Assembly (NCBI GenBank): GCA_032718475.1
Contig: JAUCBJ010006143.1
Coordinates: 1 to 64,000, forward strand
Source of the DNA: Nemertoderma westbladi
Taxonomy: Eukaryota > Xenacoelomorpha > Nemertodermatida > Nemertodermatidae
Direction: 5' to 3'
Length of the DNA: 64,000 nucleotides
Made by a program: the position numbers and the translations under genes. Under the pieces are notes generated by a model. It was not told the DNA's origin, ran no database searches, and saw only the letters and a list, made by a program, of their open reading frames with translations. Positions 46,171 to 57,956 of the stretch are shown here, one piece after another (the stretch's first letter is position 1; each line of letters opens with the position of its first letter).

Positions 46171-46482
46171 TAAATTAACCAACGCATCACCTGCAAAGAA
46201 ACAGAAAGTTGCTTTTAACCCAGTTCCAGTAGATCCAGTTACTAATTCTCCATGGAAACCTGATTATTATTCTTACATGGAAACCCTATCATAAGTTAAT
46301 CCGTTTGAGGTTTCCAATAGCCATAAGCGATTGGTGATTGGTGATTGATTTAAAATTATTTCACTCGCTAGCATATAAATGTTTAGATATAGTCAATAAC
46401 ATTTCATTTCATTTTATTTTATTTTAATCTTTGGTGATATTTTATTATCATTATTATTTATTAATCTAAACAAACTTTAACA

Positions 46483-48325
46483 TGGATAAAATAGCAATAT
46501 GTTGTTCATTCTGTCATATGAATGTAACTAGACATAATTATTTACGTTACCTAAAGTCACATTTTGAAGGTTATTCTTGTTTTAAGTGTCATGTCGTGAC
46601 TTCATGCAGTGAAATTTGTAAATGACATGAATCAACTATGGGTTGTAAAGAAATGGAGTTCCGTACCATCAATTGACTTGTTCTACCTGTAATAAAGAGT
46701 ATACATATGAGAATTATTTACGACACGACTGTCACTTGAAATGTTATTACACAAGAAAGCGTAAATCTCCGCAACATAAAAATATAATATCTAGAAAAAA
46801 CTTAAAGGTGACTCTTGGTTCATGCGCAACAATTTTTACGCGGGAACAAGAAGCTCACGAAAGTGCTCGTCTTGAAATTTATGTTCACAACCTCCCAACT
46901 TCTAGAGATTATCCAGATGTAGAAACAGCATTATCGCAAATTCGAGGTAATATTCTTCAGTTAATATTAGACAGATTGAAAGAAATGAATGTTCTTAGAA
47001 TGTGGTTAGGTCTAAATGTATTAATGTACAGATCACATTTTTCAGAAGGCGAGCAATTGGAAACCTTTTATTTTAATTCTTCCGGTGGTGCTATTAATAC
47101 TTTAGATTCATCACAAAGTTTTGACACATGGTTTGAGTATGTGGTGGAAAATATATTACAAAAAATAGCCATCTTTAACACACGTGGTTCAGGCTGGCGT
47201 ATTAAATCTTTATTAAGAGTTGAAATTAAATTAGCTGAATCTAAGTGTAGGTCGTTACTATATAAGGGGCATGGATATATGGAATTACCTAAAGCTTTAT
47301 CAGGAAAAAATTGTACAATAAATATACAAACGGCTGATAATGACTGTTTCAAATGGGCTATTATAACCGAAAAATTTGGTAGCAAAGTGAAATACAACAA
47401 AAACCGTACTTTGTCGTACAAAAATTATATGAGTCATTTAATTTTTGACAACAGAAAAATGATTATCCAACAGAGTGGCAGCTAGCAATTAAACTTTTTG
47501 AAAAACAAAATTCTAAATATATAATAATTTATTATGCTGGAATAACGACAACAAACGCACCCCCGTATCTATATTAAGACAAGAAGTGGGGACTTCGCGC
47601 AGCACAAAGTTGGCAGAGCCTTAGCGAATTGACACTGTTAGGGGGTAGGTCAATTTATGCAAATAGTCACGTTGGCCCTCTAGCGGCAGACTGGAGAACT
47701 GCAGATGGATTCGCCTCCTTTGAAAGTCACAGCTAATGGTCTAATACATATCTGCCAAGTTTCAGCTTAAACGGATTAAAAGCAAAGAAATGGGAGGGCA
47801 TTTAATGTTTAGACATGTGGCCCTCTAGCGGGAGACCATTGCACTGATGGTGTCTGAAAGTCTCTCAAAAATCTCAACTTTTGCTCATATTGATACCTAC
47901 AAATTTTCAACTTGGCAGCTTTAAATCCGACAAAGTTATTAGCATGTCAAAATCGTAACGACGACGACGAAGACGACGACGACGACAACGACGACGACGA
48001 CGACAACGACGACGACAACAACGACGACGACGACGACAACTATTTGCATAAATTGACCCACCCCCTAACAGTGTCAATTCGCTAAGGCTCCGCCAACTTC
48101 GTGGCTCGCCCCACAACCTCCGTTTAGTAAAATTACACCGGATAAAGAGTTATTAAATATATTACTTTTAGTAAAAAATAACAATGTACCTAAACTGAAT
48201 CATTATGTTTGCATAACTAACTTGAATCGATTGCTGAATATGAAAGTTCTTCATATCCACAATAGGAAATATTGTGAAAGGTGTTTGACTCATTGTTATC
48301 GAAAGGAAGTTCTTCATCGACACCG
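46483..48325 (+). pseudogene. POLB: Polinton DNA polymerase B, N-terminal fragment
   Basis: Equivalent to 22222-23495. The frame from 46673 to 47485 is intact, longer than in the complete copy, and shows the undeleted segment after KCYYTRKRKS, the FNTRGSGWRIKSLLRVEIK block and NIQTADNDCFKW. Breaks occur at 46624 (TGA), 46665 and 47450-47530. The MITE at 47583-48112 splits it. The fragment ends before the exonuclease motif I, so no catalytic part is present. Confidence 0.82.
47583..48112. mobile_element. MITE, family with (CGA)n core, copy B
   Basis: Nearly identical to 26314-26816, with a longer CGACGACGA-type core (47958-48035). The complete Polinton supplies the empty site (AGACAACCTCCG near 23279), so the flanking ACAA on both sides (47579-47582, 48113-48116) is the likely target duplication. 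Confidence 0.9.
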
Positions 48326-48896
48326 TCTCTCCCCGTACTCTTCCCACGACCACCTCCCTAATCCAACAAACATCTAGGGACTCCCCAACGTAACAGCGTC
48401 TGGAGTGGGTGTGTGACTACATTATTTTATATATTTTTATTATTTTTATATTTATGTATGTATTATTACGTAATTTTATTATTATAATCGTTTTCTTTAA
48501 TTTTATCTAGTAGAATGTTATTTTAGCGATTATTTAGTAGATTAGTGCAATATATATTCGTGTTTATTATTTAATTACTTAACATTATATTTTGTGCAAC
48601 GGCGAGAAATAATTATTTTTCTCTTTCCTTACTGACCGTATCATATTATAAATACGTGACTACAGTAAGATGAAATGTCCGTACTTATTAAAGTACAATA
48701 AAGCTCCTACTATACTCAAGTCTTATTGGTAAGTAGAGTATTAGGAATGCAAAGTTCAGATCCTCGTGTCTCGACTAAACCAAGCTCCGGGTAGACCTTG
48801 GAAACGACTTGCCTCTTCTCACTGACATTGATCCTTGCAATATTGCTCTCATACCGTATATTAAATAATACATATAGTAGCGTGATGTCCCTTTAA
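48326..48896. other. Non-coding AT-rich region
   Basis: No gene seen. It contains a TTATTATTTTTAT-rich stretch, an AATAAAG near 48700 and ends at the TTAA target of the next element. It may include an LTR remnant but nothing can be delimited. Confidence 0.45.
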
Positions 48897-50460
48897 CCCT
48901 ATTAGTACCGGGCTATAAAATGCTGTACAAATACCGGGGGGGGGGGGGGTCATATTGACCCTTCCCTCTAAAATCTACAAATATTAACGAAAACGTCTGA
49001 TTTTTTGTTTGTACGTAGGTATCACTAGTCTGGATCCGACCGAAAAAAAAAATTTTCAAAAAAATGGACTGGAGTGGTAATATTGCAGCACCAAAATTAC
49101 AAGTAGTGCAAAATTTTCACAAAATTTGAAAGTTACATTTTTCGGCTAATTGTTTTTCAATACAGGTTTTCTGGGGCGCAAAATACATTGGAAAATATTT
49201 AAAAATGATATGATTACCATAAATGGCTGTTTAGTCTTCTATGCGTAGGAAAAAAATAAAAAAAAACAAGTAACCAGCACTTTTCAGTTAGAACACAAAA
49301 TTTTTAATTCACTTATACGATGCTATAAATTCACCTTTTTAGGTTTTCTAGGGCGCTGTTTCTAATGGAATACATTTCAAATATGCCAGATCATTGCTAC
49401 TTGTATTTTTTGGCGTAATTTGGCAAATTTTGGTGCTAGCACCAAATTTCGTACCCATCACCAAAAAGTACAAGTTTGCGATGTCCAGTGCTGTTTTTAT
49501 TGTTTCCTTCGGATCAGGACCCTCATAAACCCGTATAACGCAAGAAACAAGATGATACTATCTACTGATCAATTTACTCATTTTCCAAAATTTGGTGCAA
49601 AAAACAATTTTCACCCACCAGAGAAAAATACAAGTTTGAAAACTTTTATGAAATTTTTACTGATTCCATTGAATTCAGAACCCTAACAAACCCGTATAAC
49701 GCAAGAAACAAGATGACACAATCAATTGATATATTTGATGGTTTTCAAAATTTGGTGCTAGCACCACATTTTGCACCCACTTCCGAAAAATACAAGTTTG
49801 AGATGTCTAGTTCGATAATTATATATTCCATTGAATTCAGAACAGCCATAAACCTCTAAAATGCAAGAAATAAATTGTCACAAGCAATTTTATCTATTGA
49901 ATGGATTTTCAAAATTTCGTGCTAGCACCAAAATTTGCACACAGCACCGAAAAATACAAGTTTGATACGCTTGGTGCAACTCGTATATATTTCATCGAAA
50001 CCAGAACCCCAAAAAACCCAAATTGCGTAAAAAACAAGTTTCAAACAACCAATTTACAAAATTGACATATTTCAAAATTTGGTGCTGGCACCAAAATTTG
50101 GCACTCGCCGAAAAAAAAAGTTTGAAATTTCTAAATCAATTTATATGAATTCCATCCAATTGCTAACACCAAAAAACCGGTGTAAATAAAAAATAGAGAT
50201 GTTACAATTAATATTTAATGAAATGTAATTTTCAAAAAACGTCTCAAAAAAAGTGCCAAAAGTAGGGTTAAAAAATGGTGCTATAACTCGAAAACTACCC
50301 AATATTTTTGAAAACGGTTTTCACTACTAGGAAGACAATAGATTTTTAGGAAAAGTCATAAAATTTCAGAATTCCAACTGCGTTTGTTTCAGAATTAAAA
50401 TAAAAAAACCACGGGAGGGGTCATATTGACCCCCCCCCCCCCCCCACGGGTTTAATAGGG
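48897..50460. mobile_element. piggyBac-like non-autonomous element
   Basis: Flanked by TTAA on both sides (48893-48896, 50461-50464). Termini CCCTATTAGTACCGGG and CCCGTG/CACGGGTTTAATAGGG are inverted, followed inward by a G run and GGTCATATTGACCC on each side. TTAA duplication with CCCT ends fits the piggyBac superfamily. There is no transposase frame. The interior is made of diverged ~160-bp direct repeats (49410-50110) carrying GGTGCTAGCACC. Confidence 0.82.
49410..50110 (+). repeat. Diverged ~160-bp tandem repeats with GGTGCTAGCACC palindrome
   Basis: Four to five units. GGTGCTAGCACC or one-base variants occur at about 49431, 49756, 49919 and 50082. Each is followed by a TTTGCACCCA-like and AAATACAAGTTTGA block and then CCGTATAACGCAAGAAACAAG in most units. 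Confidence 0.75.
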
Positions 50461-50464
50461 TTAA

Positions 50465-51674
50465 CAGTAGCGTAAAACGCAAAATATATCTGTTAAACCC
50501 TTTAACCATCTGTAATTCTAGTCGATTAAGATATTGCGGCACCCACCGATATACTTGAAAGACAAAATTCAAGAATCAGTGGTTAACGTCCCCAGACATG
50601 TTCTGTAATAAATCGGTGCCCATCTTAAGTATTACATAGTTAATATCTATTAAAGCAAATGTTATAATAGAGTAAATGCATAAAAATAAACTCTAAGGAG
50701 TTTGTAAACCAAGAAAATATATAAATCAAAATCTGTTAAATTTTAGATCCTTTAAAATTCTAGTCGATTAAGATATCGTAGCACTTACCGATACTCTTAA
50801 AAGGACAAATTTCCTAGAATCAAGGATCCCAGTCCCCAGACATGCTCTGGAATAAAATTGTGCCTATTTAATATTAAATAATAAAATTTACGGGAATAAT
50901 TTAAATTCATATCCTCTCATGAATTTGATAAATTGTTATTTTATACAATTTATAACATTCCAAAAATTCCATTAAATAATAGATCACGGGAGCGGAGATT
51001 TATCCTATTAAGTATATTAGTGTGTGAGAATCTCCAATATATTATAGTCAATAGCCGATAAAATTCATAAAATCATGTATAAGGGGGAATATTGACAATT
51101 AAAGAATTACTATTAAATAGCATCCCAGATCTGTATGCATGAGAATTACCCTAATTCTACTGCTAGCTTTTCATAATGTCACCATAGCAACAACCACGCT
51201 AGAATTAGAAGCGAGTTAAAAGAACAATAGAAAGCTTGCCCCATTGAATAGCATACGGAATAAATAGCGCACTGCTAGTATCCAAGGATACATAATAATA
51301 ACGTGGCATCCTGGAAGGCACTTGACTAACGGACAAACGAATGTGTACAATTTGTGACAATTGTGTGGAATTTGTGCGTTTATAGGTGAATGTTGCTACT
51401 AAAGTGTGTTTACAGTAGCTAGTCACAGTTGTGAAAGTAGCACTACCTCTGCAGTAAGAACCTGAAGTAAATCTAAGCCCATGGGACGGACAGTGGAGTG
51501 ACTCGCGCTGGTTATTGTTGTCGTTGTGTAGCTACTACGTTGGCGATAAGCACCGCAACAACTGTACATCGGCGCTGAGGATCTTGCGCTGTCCGGGGGC
51601 AGTGAGAGGTAGGCAGCGACGCCCACTAGCCTAATTATAATTAATTATAATATTGATAAACTCATATAGCAGCT
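50465..51674. other. Non-coding region upstream of the second gag-like frame
   Basis: No gene supported. Two diverged copies of a block containing ATTCTAGTCGATTAAGATAT and CCCCAGACATG(T/C)TCTGGAATAA occur near 50512-50605 and 50756-50855. The last ~300 bases could be a leader or promoter of the following frame; no TATA box is obvious. Confidence 0.45.
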
Positions 51675-54600
51675 ATGACTGAGTTGATAGAAGATGATCT
51701 TGGTATCAGGGAGCGATATACCCTACCGTTGCAAGCGTTTGTTGATAGCCTAATACATGGAGACGCTAGTCCCACTACTATGGAGGACAATGGCCGAATA
51801 TCAAACCGCCAATGTCCAAGGAACAACTCACGCGTGAATTGGACTATAGAAAATTCACCGCTTGCTACATGCATCATAATGGTACGTAAATGGACTTCTT
51901 AACTACTGGCCATATTATCGATTTACACGATACGGACGATGTAGACACCGAAAGGGAAATGGTTCTATTTAAATATCATACCCAGCGGAGTCGGAACGAT
52001 AAACCGAGAATCGAACATGAGAATTCTATTCGAAACCGACTCGAAAGAGACGACGTTGAAGAGCCGGATGAACGCAGCGACTTCAATGAATATCTGGAAT
52101 TCTTGAGAGAAACATATCTCAATATTGCCAGTCAACAAAATCTAGAAACTCGATATCCTCAAGGTATACATCATGACCCTATGATGGAACTCAAACGACT
52201 CTATTTGACTATGATGTATCTTACTGCCGATCGAACTCTACCTGTTGTACTGGATAGCTTCAAACAGATGGAAGAATATTGTAAAACTGGAGAAAGATCA
52301 CCCACGTTTCCTCTACAAGACATGCGTCTTTGGTATTATTGCTATGAATGCCCTAGACCCAACCAACAAACAGAAAGACATAAACATCTGCGGAGACGTT
52401 GTGCTAAACCCAGTTTTACTCGCTATACTTATGGAAGTTTCGAGCAAAACTTGTTTGACGTATCACCTACGATCGCTTGACTCAAACGATCCTTAAATAA
52501 ACCCATGATCAGAGTTCCGGAATACTCGGTCAGACCTCCTCATTCCCTAGTGAGACCTCAAACTCTTCATCCTAATAGTATAATGGATCCTCCTGAACTG
52601 TATTCACTGTTCAAAGATCTTGTGTTACCCGAACAATTAATCGGTGGCACTCTGGTAGTGGGCTCGCTAGATATTCGCCCATCCTACCTAGCCGGATTGG
52701 GACGCGGACGTCTAATATCGCCGTTCAACCCATACAATTGTCCTGGGTTAACCCCGATACAACCTGTCACCAAAGTCGAGGAGAGCGTTGTACGAAACGC
52801 GTTAGACGCTATTCGGCAGAAGATCGGAAAAGGAACTTACGATTGTTTGGAGAAACGCAAATTGCAGCAACAAGTCCAAGCGGTAAAGGAGTTGGCCTTA
52901 CCCCAGTTCGATTGAGAAATCCAGAACCTCGAGGAAGACATCGAACTTGGACAAACCTATTCTCTATAAGAGTTTTTAGACAAACGCTTACAACAACAAG
53001 TGGAGGAAAATCAGCTCGAGGAGAAACACATTGAAATGGATGAAAGAGAAGAAGCAGCTTTAGCCCAACCAGAAGCTCAAATCCTTATGACTGATCTCTA
53101 CTCCAAAACCATCATTCATCCATCAATGGTTCCCCATTTCAGAGACAAACTCTTCGCAACGGTACAACCCCAACCGGTTGATATCAACCTAAGATCTCGA
53201 GATCTTATTGCTGACGCTCCTATGTTACAGCTTCCGCCAATCGAGGCCGCTCGTGTCGAAGGTATACTCGTTAAACCTCCGGACAATCGAGCGGATCTTG
53301 TCCGTTGTATGGTACATAAGGTCAACATATGCGCTAGACCTTTACCAAACTCGTTTTATGGGATCAAAGATCACCCTTATTATGTCAATCTAACTCAATA
53401 TTATATGATAAAACCGGAAGATCCTACACATATTCTAAGGTTTCTACCACTAATAAATCCTCTCGATCTCGTCGAACTCGAACAACTGCAGAAACATCTG
53501 GATCAGTTAGTGAAAGTAAACTTATTCAGAAAACCCTACAATGTTTCCAGAATAGAGTAAGATAAACTGCCTCCATATAATCTTGATGGATTTATCAAAA
53601 CTCGATTAGTCTACTGGAATCTCGACGTATTATTCGAGGAAGAGAGAATACAACGATATGGAGATGTAGAGACGTATACTACACAATATCTGAAGTATGG
53701 AGATCTACCCAACGCTAGCAAATGCGCCACCTTATGGCATCCGGTGGGGATGACCCTAGAAAATGCCACTAAAGAGTGAAACGAAACTCTTAACGTTATT
53801 GAAATGTATGGAGTTGTCACTTACGACAATGAAGGTAGCGTTCCGGTTGGAGAACTGAGAACTACGCGCATGATACATATACGAGGACTAGCTGGTTCTA
53901 CCCACGTATTTACTCGAGCGTGTTCCGACGTGATTGATTATTCTTTCGAGACCCTCACCGAGATACAAAAGAAACTCCGTCATGGACAATTCGAACTCGT
54001 GCAGCGTTACGTCACCGACACCGAGCGCAAACCGGCTATGGGTATCGATGGATCGATGTTACCCCAGCCTGTGCTCAAGATGTTGTTTAACGAATCCTTA
54101 AAATCGGCTCAGCTGTTTATGGAGATCTCCAAAACGACTTTAGGAACATGGAGAATATCCCGTATCCCTTCGTAGATACTCAGCTGATTGCTCCCTGGGC
54201 AGAAGGCCAAATGTTTCTTCCAAACTATGTATGCCAATACACCCAGTAGCATCAATAAAGTACAACAAACTTCCATCGGACATCTTGCCTTTCAAGAATA
54301 CGGATGGAATTTCAAAGTCGGAAACCCTATCAACTATCAACAAGTATATGGAGATCATTATTCTTGATTATACTTTGGCGGACCATTGACCGCACCTGGC
54401 GTCGTGTATAGCTTCATGAGTGTTCCACTTCGTCCCTCATTAGCTATATACACTATCTTCAAAAGCACCGCACTTGCCAGTTGGCTAGCCGATGTGTGCA
54501 GTCATACTATACACGCCCATCCCTTAATACTTGGAACCAAACTCGCCAAGCTAGATGAACACAATAAATTCATCCGCTTCAAATGCTTCAGGCGCTTTCT

Positions 54601-55981
54601 GACTCCGTTCCGTAACGTTGATTGTCAGTTCAAGGACCGCGCTCTGACCAAGCTCAGCCTAAGAGACTCAGCTGCTGAGAAGTTAGACAGTGCTGGATTT
54701 GCCATGTTCAAGGACGTTTGTATACAGAACATACATTCCTCTGTTATACAAAGACCTTGAATCCCCACGGGTTACTCTATCGTGGAAGTTCAGACACTGG
54801 GTTTGCTTGAGGAGACAGCCACACCTACCTCAGCTATGCAATTGAAAGACAAACCAATATGCTTAGAATCCGAGGAGATTCAGCCCACCGCACCTCGGAG
54901 CAGTGACAACAACTACGTCCTGGAATGGTATCAGGGTCCACAATGTCTCACCGCGTACAATTATCGGCATGCCAATTATATCTCTAGGAAATGTTGCCGA
55001 TTATGTGCATCTGGAGACAATTTCACCCCTGTGGACTCCCACGTACCCTGCTCCTACTTCCATGAACAGCCTACGATGGAGATCTATTGTGCGTATTGTA
55101 GACTCAATAACTTGCACATTTTTGCAGTCTGCCCCCAATTTATGACTCAATGCCATCATTGTCAGTTTAAAGGACATGCAAGTTTTGAATGCCCTTTCAA
55201 CCGCGATCTGGAAAGCGTAGATGAAATGATTACCCTACGCTATATTCGAGCCTGGGAAGCGAACGCGGATTTACATTGTGAGTCACGTCATCGCTATTAC
55301 CCTGGATGTGCCTACGAAGGAGTTTATGCGTTCCACCCGTATGAACAAAAATCTCGCACACCGAGTTACGAATTAATGAAGCGTGTTGGCGAGAATATTT
55401 CGACCAAATTTGTTTGTAAATATCTCAGGAACATTAATCCCAACGATCTTAATTCCTATAACTTGATAAACTTCATTTGTCAAGATCCGGAATATGGTGA
55501 CTTGTTCATCAACTCGCATCCAGAACTACAGGAAGTTCATAGATGACCCTATGAATATAGAGCCCGAGAACGCGAGTTAGAAAGAACCATCAAACTGAGG
55601 AAATTTCTCACTACTCACGGTCCACCTACCGCTCTCGTGCAGACGACTCGTCAGGGACCAGTAAGAGCTGCTGTCCTGAAACGCGCTCTGAAGGTTGTTC
55701 GACCTCGTTCCACTGATGTTGATATCGATCAACCGGGTACCTCAACCGGCGGATACACCGACCGTAATCCTAAACCTTCCGATGCAATTGTATTGCACCC
55801 CTCACCCAGGAGTTATAGCCCTCCTAGTAAAGTGGCTCTCCCCAAAGAGAAAAGGACTCTTGCTAGCTTCAAAAAACTGTGTAAACGCCGTTTGACTAAC
55901 TCTTTAGAGTATTTTTATATTTTAGAAACTGTGATTTTTATATTTTATAGAATTAAATCCCATTTTCTGGGAGCGGTGTAA
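51675..55981 (+). pseudogene. Unknown large gag-like zinc-knuckle protein, copy 2
   Basis: Unrecognised family, homologous over its whole length to 14351-18080. Almost all of it (51890-55981, ~1,360 codons) stays in one frame. In-frame stops are TGA at 52478, 52913, 53777, 54365, 54758 and 55544, and TAA at 52967 and 53558. One pair of compensating frame changes lies at about 54135-54240. The TGA at 53777 stands where copy 1 has Trp (DEWNRTL); most others fit a lost Arg codon. The C-terminal cysteine region reads CCRLC, CAYCRLNNLHIFAVC and CHHCQFKGHASFEC. A 51675-51902 frame may hold the N-terminus. No RT or integrase is adjacent, so this is a solitary copy or a non-autonomous element. Confidence 0.75.
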
Positions 55982-56130
55982 AAGCTTTTGCGGATATAAC
56001 AAGTCATTTTTCTCCGCAATGAACTGTGTAGTAGTTGTTTTAGCGGACATAACATGCCATTTTCTCCACAATGTACCCTGTAGGTGTTTTAGCGGACATA
56101 ACAAGCCATTTTCTGCCGCAATACGCCTAA
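55967..56130 (+). repeat. TGGGAGCGG block and three ~48-bp tandem repeats
   Basis: Directly after the frame end: TGGGAGCGGTGTAA, then three units with TTTTRGCGGAYATAACA and CATTTTCTCC-CAATG (about 55984, 56037, 56088). The TGGGAGCGGT start resembles 18707 near copy 1 and could be the start of an LTR, with AATAAA near 56568 as poly(A) signal. Not proven. Confidence 0.5.
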
Positions 56131-57956
56131 TACTCTAAAAGAATGGAACTCCGATGACGAAATCTGTCAGCTGATTTACTGTACACGTGGAGCCTCTCTT
56201 TGTTCAGGCTCGGCCAATCAGAGAGATTTTCATTTTATCTTGTACAGAGGCCTACGGAAAACCGCGCAATGCATTACGGTCTTTGTTTACCTTTCTGAGC
56301 GAGAACAACTGCTTGGAAATTATTCTGTACTTCTGTGTTGGAAGTTTCAGACTTTAGCCAACATTAGACAGCTTTGATTATAGGAACGTAAATCTATTAC
56401 CTGGCCCTACTGCACTGTGCAACTGTGCAACAAACCATAACAACTGCACCTTGCTGCAACTGCGGTACCGACATACTGACTTTCACCGCATTATTTTACT
56501 TCTCTTTACTGTCTGTTATTAATTGTTATATGTTGATGGATATGTTGTTATATTTGGAGAATACCAATAAATAATCATAAAACCCCCTTCTTGATTACTG
56601 AAGGTAAGAGGGACCGGTTACTGGTAGCAATTGCGACTTACATTATAGTGGTTTTAGTGTGAATTAAATGCTATTTCATAATCCCTACATGTGTCAGTTG
56701 CTATCCTCCTTATATATGGTCAAATTCAGTGACGGTTGGCAGATCAGTGTGCAGCAGTGGGAAGTCGTATGCAGTAGTGTGACAGATAATAAAGCATCTC
56801 CTAAACAATGCGCTATTTACGAAAATCAGTAGCCATCTCGTTGTGTGTAGTATAAGTCATAACTCTGTTTATATACTTAAAGCGCCACGTCCTAAAGGAA
56901 CTGTTAATATTTCCCCGAAAGTGAATAATATTGTCGGAGATTATATAGTAACGATCAATCGAATAATACAGTAGGTCTGCAACGCAATAACTTCAAAGCA
57001 CCCGAATCCAGTCTCCCTTAACTGTGGGGGAATGGTCGCGCATAGACTGGCTTCGGCAAATGTTATGTTACTTCATGTGCACTAAATAATTGTTATAGGC
57101 TAAAGTCGATTTATAAACAAGAGGACACCTAAAATTGGCAGGTTAAACTGCTAAAGGTCTGAAAGCGCAAACATAATTAGAATTTAATTGCTCTAAATTT
57201 TGGGTCGAAATGCCGGCGTTTATTGATATCCCTAGAGAACTCCAACCCAACCACTACTGATCAGATGTGTGCAGAGGATTTACAGAATTTAAAACCCTTT
57301 CGGTACCATGGCACATACGTCTGTTCAATGACATTTATTCGATTTCTAAGAAGGGAAAATGTTGCTGGACTCTTTAAGTACATGCTTCTATATGTTAGCG
57401 GCGCATTTCAGCTTGTATCTACTGTAATTTAACTACGGTAGGCCCCGTAGGCCTACTGCAGACCTGCTTACAGACTGCCAGACTGCAGCAATAAGGTAAA
57501 CCCTGTTGTTAGTTTTCAAATTGTTTCAAATTGGACAGACTGACCGACAGACAGACCAGACCGACAGACTGTCTGGATAGGGTAAAAAGTGAAAACTGAC
57601 GGCGGGAATGAAATCCTTGACCAGGAAAACCCCCATAGCAAGAATTTTAATTAACTAATGTGATTCTTTATATTTTTGACAGACAGACTGACCGACAAAT
57701 AGACCGACAGACAGTCTGGATAAGGTCAAAAGTGAAAACTGACAGCGGAAATGGAATCCTTGACCAGGAAAACCCCTATAGTGAGAACGTTAGTAGATTT
57801 TATTATTTCTAAAGTCCTGACAGACAAATTGACAGAAAGACAGACAGACTTTAGAAATTCATGAATTAGACTTGGGCATTTGGGGATTTGGATAATTTCA
57901 AGTTAGGTACCGAAAGGGTTAATAAACAATTTCAATTAATAATATTTCCTAACAGG
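56131..57956 (+). other. Non-coding region, probably intron or 5' flank of the fibrinogen-domain gene
   Basis: No supported exon. A ~130-bp block with GACAGACTGACCGACA, GTGAAAACTGAC and CTTGACCAGGAAAACCCC is repeated at about 57531-57650 and 57678-57790, with a partial third at about 57820. The region ends with a pyrimidine-rich stretch and CAG splice acceptor (TTTCCTAACAG, ending 57956). Confidence 0.5.

Larger units (their letters stand above)
44833..48325 (+). mobile_element. Second Polinton, truncated at both ends
   Basis: Collinear with 20560-23495 of the complete Polinton at roughly nine in ten matching bases by eye: hairpin region, first gene, then the polymerase N-terminus. It has no terminal inverted repeat and no right half. 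Its left end coincides with the start of the hairpin region, and its right end is near CGACACCGTCTC (48325). It contains its own MITE at 47583-48112, at a different site from the MITE in the complete copy. Confidence 0.9.

Noticed and set aside
5832-55546. A changed genetic code (TGA read as an amino acid) or selenoprotein-like readthrough across many genes
   Set aside because: TAA and TAG also interrupt the same frames, frameshifts are present, the Penelope-like, protease and capsid frames need no TGA reading, and repeat units at 6042 show CGA/TGG at the TGA position. CpG decay explains the pattern more simply.
57223-57432. Possible upstream exon of the fibrinogen-domain gene
   Set aside because: No splice signals in a fitting phase and no signal peptide or domain.
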